Assembly (NCBI GenBank): GCA_025934075.1
Contig: JAICYT010000016.1
Coordinates: 1-34,167 of the forward strand
Source: Gemmatimonadaceae bacterium
GTDB taxonomy: Bacteria; Gemmatimonadota; Gemmatimonadetes; Gemmatimonadales; Gemmatimonadaceae
DNA length: 34,167 nt
Direction: 5' to 3'
A program made the position numbers and the translations under genes. The notes under the pieces were generated by a model. That model searched no databases and was not told the DNA's origin. It saw only the letters and a program-made list of their open reading frames with translations. Shown piece after piece: positions 33,501-34,167 of this stretch. The stretch's first letter is position 1; each line of letters starts with the position of its first letter.

Positions 33501-34167
33501 CTCGCGCAGGTTGGCGATCATCTGATTGATGTTCGTCTTGAGCTCATCGAGCTCGCCTTGCGCGTTGACGGTGATCTGTCGCGTGAGATCGCCCTTCGTA
33601 ACCGAGGTTGCGACGTCGGCGATGTTGCGCACTTGCATGGTGAGCGAGTTGGCCATCGCGTTCACGCTGTCGGTCAATCCCTTCCACGTCCCTGCCACCC
33701 CCGGCGCCTCGGCTTGGCCACCGAGCTTGCCCTCGGTGCCGACTTCCTTCGCGACGCGCGTGACTTCGGCGGCGAACGAGTTCAGCTGATCGACCATCTT
33801 GTTGATGACGTCTTTGATCTGGAGAATCTCTCCTTTGACGTCGACGGTGATCTTCTGGGTGAGGTCGCCGTTGGCGATCGCGGTCGCGACTTTGGAGACG
33901 TCGCGCAATTGAACCGTGAGGTTCGACGCCATCGCGTTGACGTTGTCGGTCAGATCCTTCCACGTGCCGTAGACGCCTTTGACGTCGGCCTGTCCGCCGA
34001 GCTTTCCCTCGGTGCCGACCTCCTTCGCGACGCGCGTGACCTCGGCGGCGAACGAGTTGAGCGTGTCGACCATCGTGTTGATGGTCATCTTGAGCGCGTG
34101 CACCTCGCCCTTGGCGTCGGCGGTGATCTTCTTGCCGAGGTCGCCGCGCGCGACGGCCGTCGTCACC
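30576..34167 (-). CDS. Poly-HAMP, GAF, triple-receiver hybrid histidine kinase (N-terminus beyond the window)
   Basis: At least 1196 residues are present; the frame runs off the right edge. The visible start is a run of HAMP repeats with a 92-residue period: [20 protein letters not shown] at about 39-58 recurs at 131-150, and more copies probably lie outside. A GAF domain spans about 240-390 ([36 protein letters not shown]). A Gln/Glu-rich coiled coil (about 392-495) leads to the kinase core with His508 ([17 protein letters not shown]), [16 protein letters not shown] and [12 protein letters not shown]. Three receivers follow: Asp857 ([10 protein letters not shown]), Asp979 ([12 protein letters not shown]) and Asp1127 ([11 protein letters not shown]). 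The HAMP repeats closely resemble those of fungal group III osmosensing kinases (Nik1/Os-1). It is the first visible gene of the operon with cheR, cheB and the REC-PAS kinase. Confidence 0.95.
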   Translation of the reverse strand, partial: VTTAVARGDLGKKITADAKGEVHALKMTINTMVDTLNSFAAEVTRVAKEVGTEGKLGGQADVKGVYGTWKDLTDNVNAMASNLTVQLRDVSKVATAIANGDLTQKITVDVKGEILQIKDVINKMVDQLNSFAAEVTRVAKEVGTEGKLGGQAEAPGVAGTWKGLTDSVNAMANSLTMQVRNIADVATSVTKGDLTRQITVNAQGELDELKTNINQMIANLRETTERNQEQDWLKTNLAKFSRMMQGQKDLESVSRLIMSELTPLVSAHHGAFFIADQETDDTLLKLIASYAYRARKHVANRFAPGEGLVGQAALEKQPILLQNVPDDYIQITSGLGEAPPRNIIVLPILFEGDVKAVIELASFLPFSQIHQTFLDQLAESIGVVLNMIQANMRTEELLEQSQQLTQELQSQSKELQQQQEELKKSNHELEAQARTLRQSEELLKEQQEELQQVNEELEEKASLLAEQNAKVEQKNREVEAARVALEEKADQLSLSSKYKNEFLANMSHELRTPLNSLLILAKLLTENKDRNLTKKQIEYASTIYSSGTDLLNLINDILDLSKVEAGKMEVDAVDVPMADVRDFVDRTFRPVAEEKNLRFDVTIAPDAPRSLFVDGQRLQQILKNLLSNAFKFTSEGGVTLNIYRPDTTRRYASRSLDRAEGGIVAFEVRDTGIGIPKDKQKLIFEAFQQADGTTSRKYGGTGLGLSISREIARLLGGEIRVDSAPGQGSTFTLVVPVRFVPPPTQPGSAETTSREPQPPSTPRPFRAMRRTPRATQPWDDDSAIATAEPPQEAAVNDDRGTVEPGDRVVLIVENDTSFAKILLDMAHDKGFKGLVALDGEVGLNLAHAFRPDAITLDIDMPGMDGWGVLDRLKHHPETRHIPVHIITGIRERQQGLKAGAIAYLEKPVSKEALEDSFNKISTFIDQQVKRLLVVEDDESQRRSMVELIADEDVEITAVGSAEEALEKLKTTHFDCMVLDLGLAGGSDGFQLLETVKSDPAMSELPIIIYTGKDLSQAEETRLRKFAETIIVKDVKSPERLLDETALFLHRVEARLPEQKRRMLERLHTTDAVFAGKHVLVVDDDVRNIFSLTSVLEEHGMNVSFAENGRDAIAKLESTPGIDLVLMDVMMPGMDGYETTRAIREHAEFRGLPIIALTAKAMKGDREKCIEAGASDYITKPVDTEQLLSLMRVWLYR
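33721..34073. repeat. DNA-level tandem repeat within the HAMP array (276-base period)
   Basis: The segment at 33721-33797 recurs at 33997-34073 with few differences, a spacing of exactly 276 bases (92 codons). It encodes the conserved linker between HAMP units of the hybrid kinase. It is a coding repeat, and its near-identity at third positions suggests recent duplication or gene conversion. It could also promote recombination or assembly collapse. Confidence 0.85.

Noticed and set aside
33721..34073. Regular repeats near the right edge as a CRISPR or satellite
   Set aside because: The 276-base period is in frame and encodes HAMP-linker repeats of a kinase; there are no spacers.

Overview
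The window looks like chromosomal DNA from a GC-rich, Gram-negative, polysaccharide-degrading bacterium, most likely a Gemmatimonadota. The evidence is a SusC/SusD pair in a high-GC genome, lipobox and Sec signals on the secreted enzymes, and a small plug-like lipoprotein of a type I associate with that phylum. The phylum is inferred; no rRNA or marker gene is present.

Layout. 3-224 (+) is the end of a sugar ABC-transporter ATPase. 258-2378 (-) is a secreted S9 peptidase and 2593-4593 (-) a secreted SGNH esterase of the sialate/xylan acetylesterase type. 4676-15536 (+) is the core locus: a strong promoter, SusC, SusD, a nested palindromic repeat, a signal-less GH3 glycosidase, a GPH sugar symporter, a GH10 xylanase lipoprotein and a GntR/FadR-type regulator. 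15546-16012 is a decayed second GH10 xylanase. 16031-16194 is a MITE-like inverted repeat. 16253-18538 (+) is a two-domain esterase (CE15 glucuronoyl esterase plus SGNH). Convergent to this, 27277-18501 (-) holds the plug-like lipoprotein, a giant GH115-GH43 fusion, an aldose 1-epimerase (GalM) and a secreted PA14-containing GH3 beta-xylosidase. 27339-34167 (-) is an unrelated signalling operon: a poly-HAMP hybrid histidine kinase (cut by the window edge), CheR, CheB and a REC-PAS-histidine kinase.

How it works together (inference). The 4.6-26.8 kb part reads as a glucurono(arabino)xylan utilisation locus. GH10 cuts the backbone. The SGNH esterase and the CE15-SGNH protein would remove acetyl groups and lignin-glucuronate esters. 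GH115 removes (methyl)glucuronic acid, and GH43 and secreted GH3 trim arabinose/xylose. SusC/D import oligomers, the GPH symporter brings sugars across the inner membrane, the cytoplasmic GH3 finishes hydrolysis and GalM equilibrates anomers. The GntR protein is the only local regulator seen. No xylose isomerase, xylulokinase or uronate catabolic gene is in the window.

The most noteworthy items are the GH115-GH43 fusion, the CE15-SGNH fusion, the internally deleted GH10 relic, and two palindromic repeat elements in the locus. No tRNA, rRNA, CRISPR array or transposase was seen. No gene-free stretch exceeds 300 bases.
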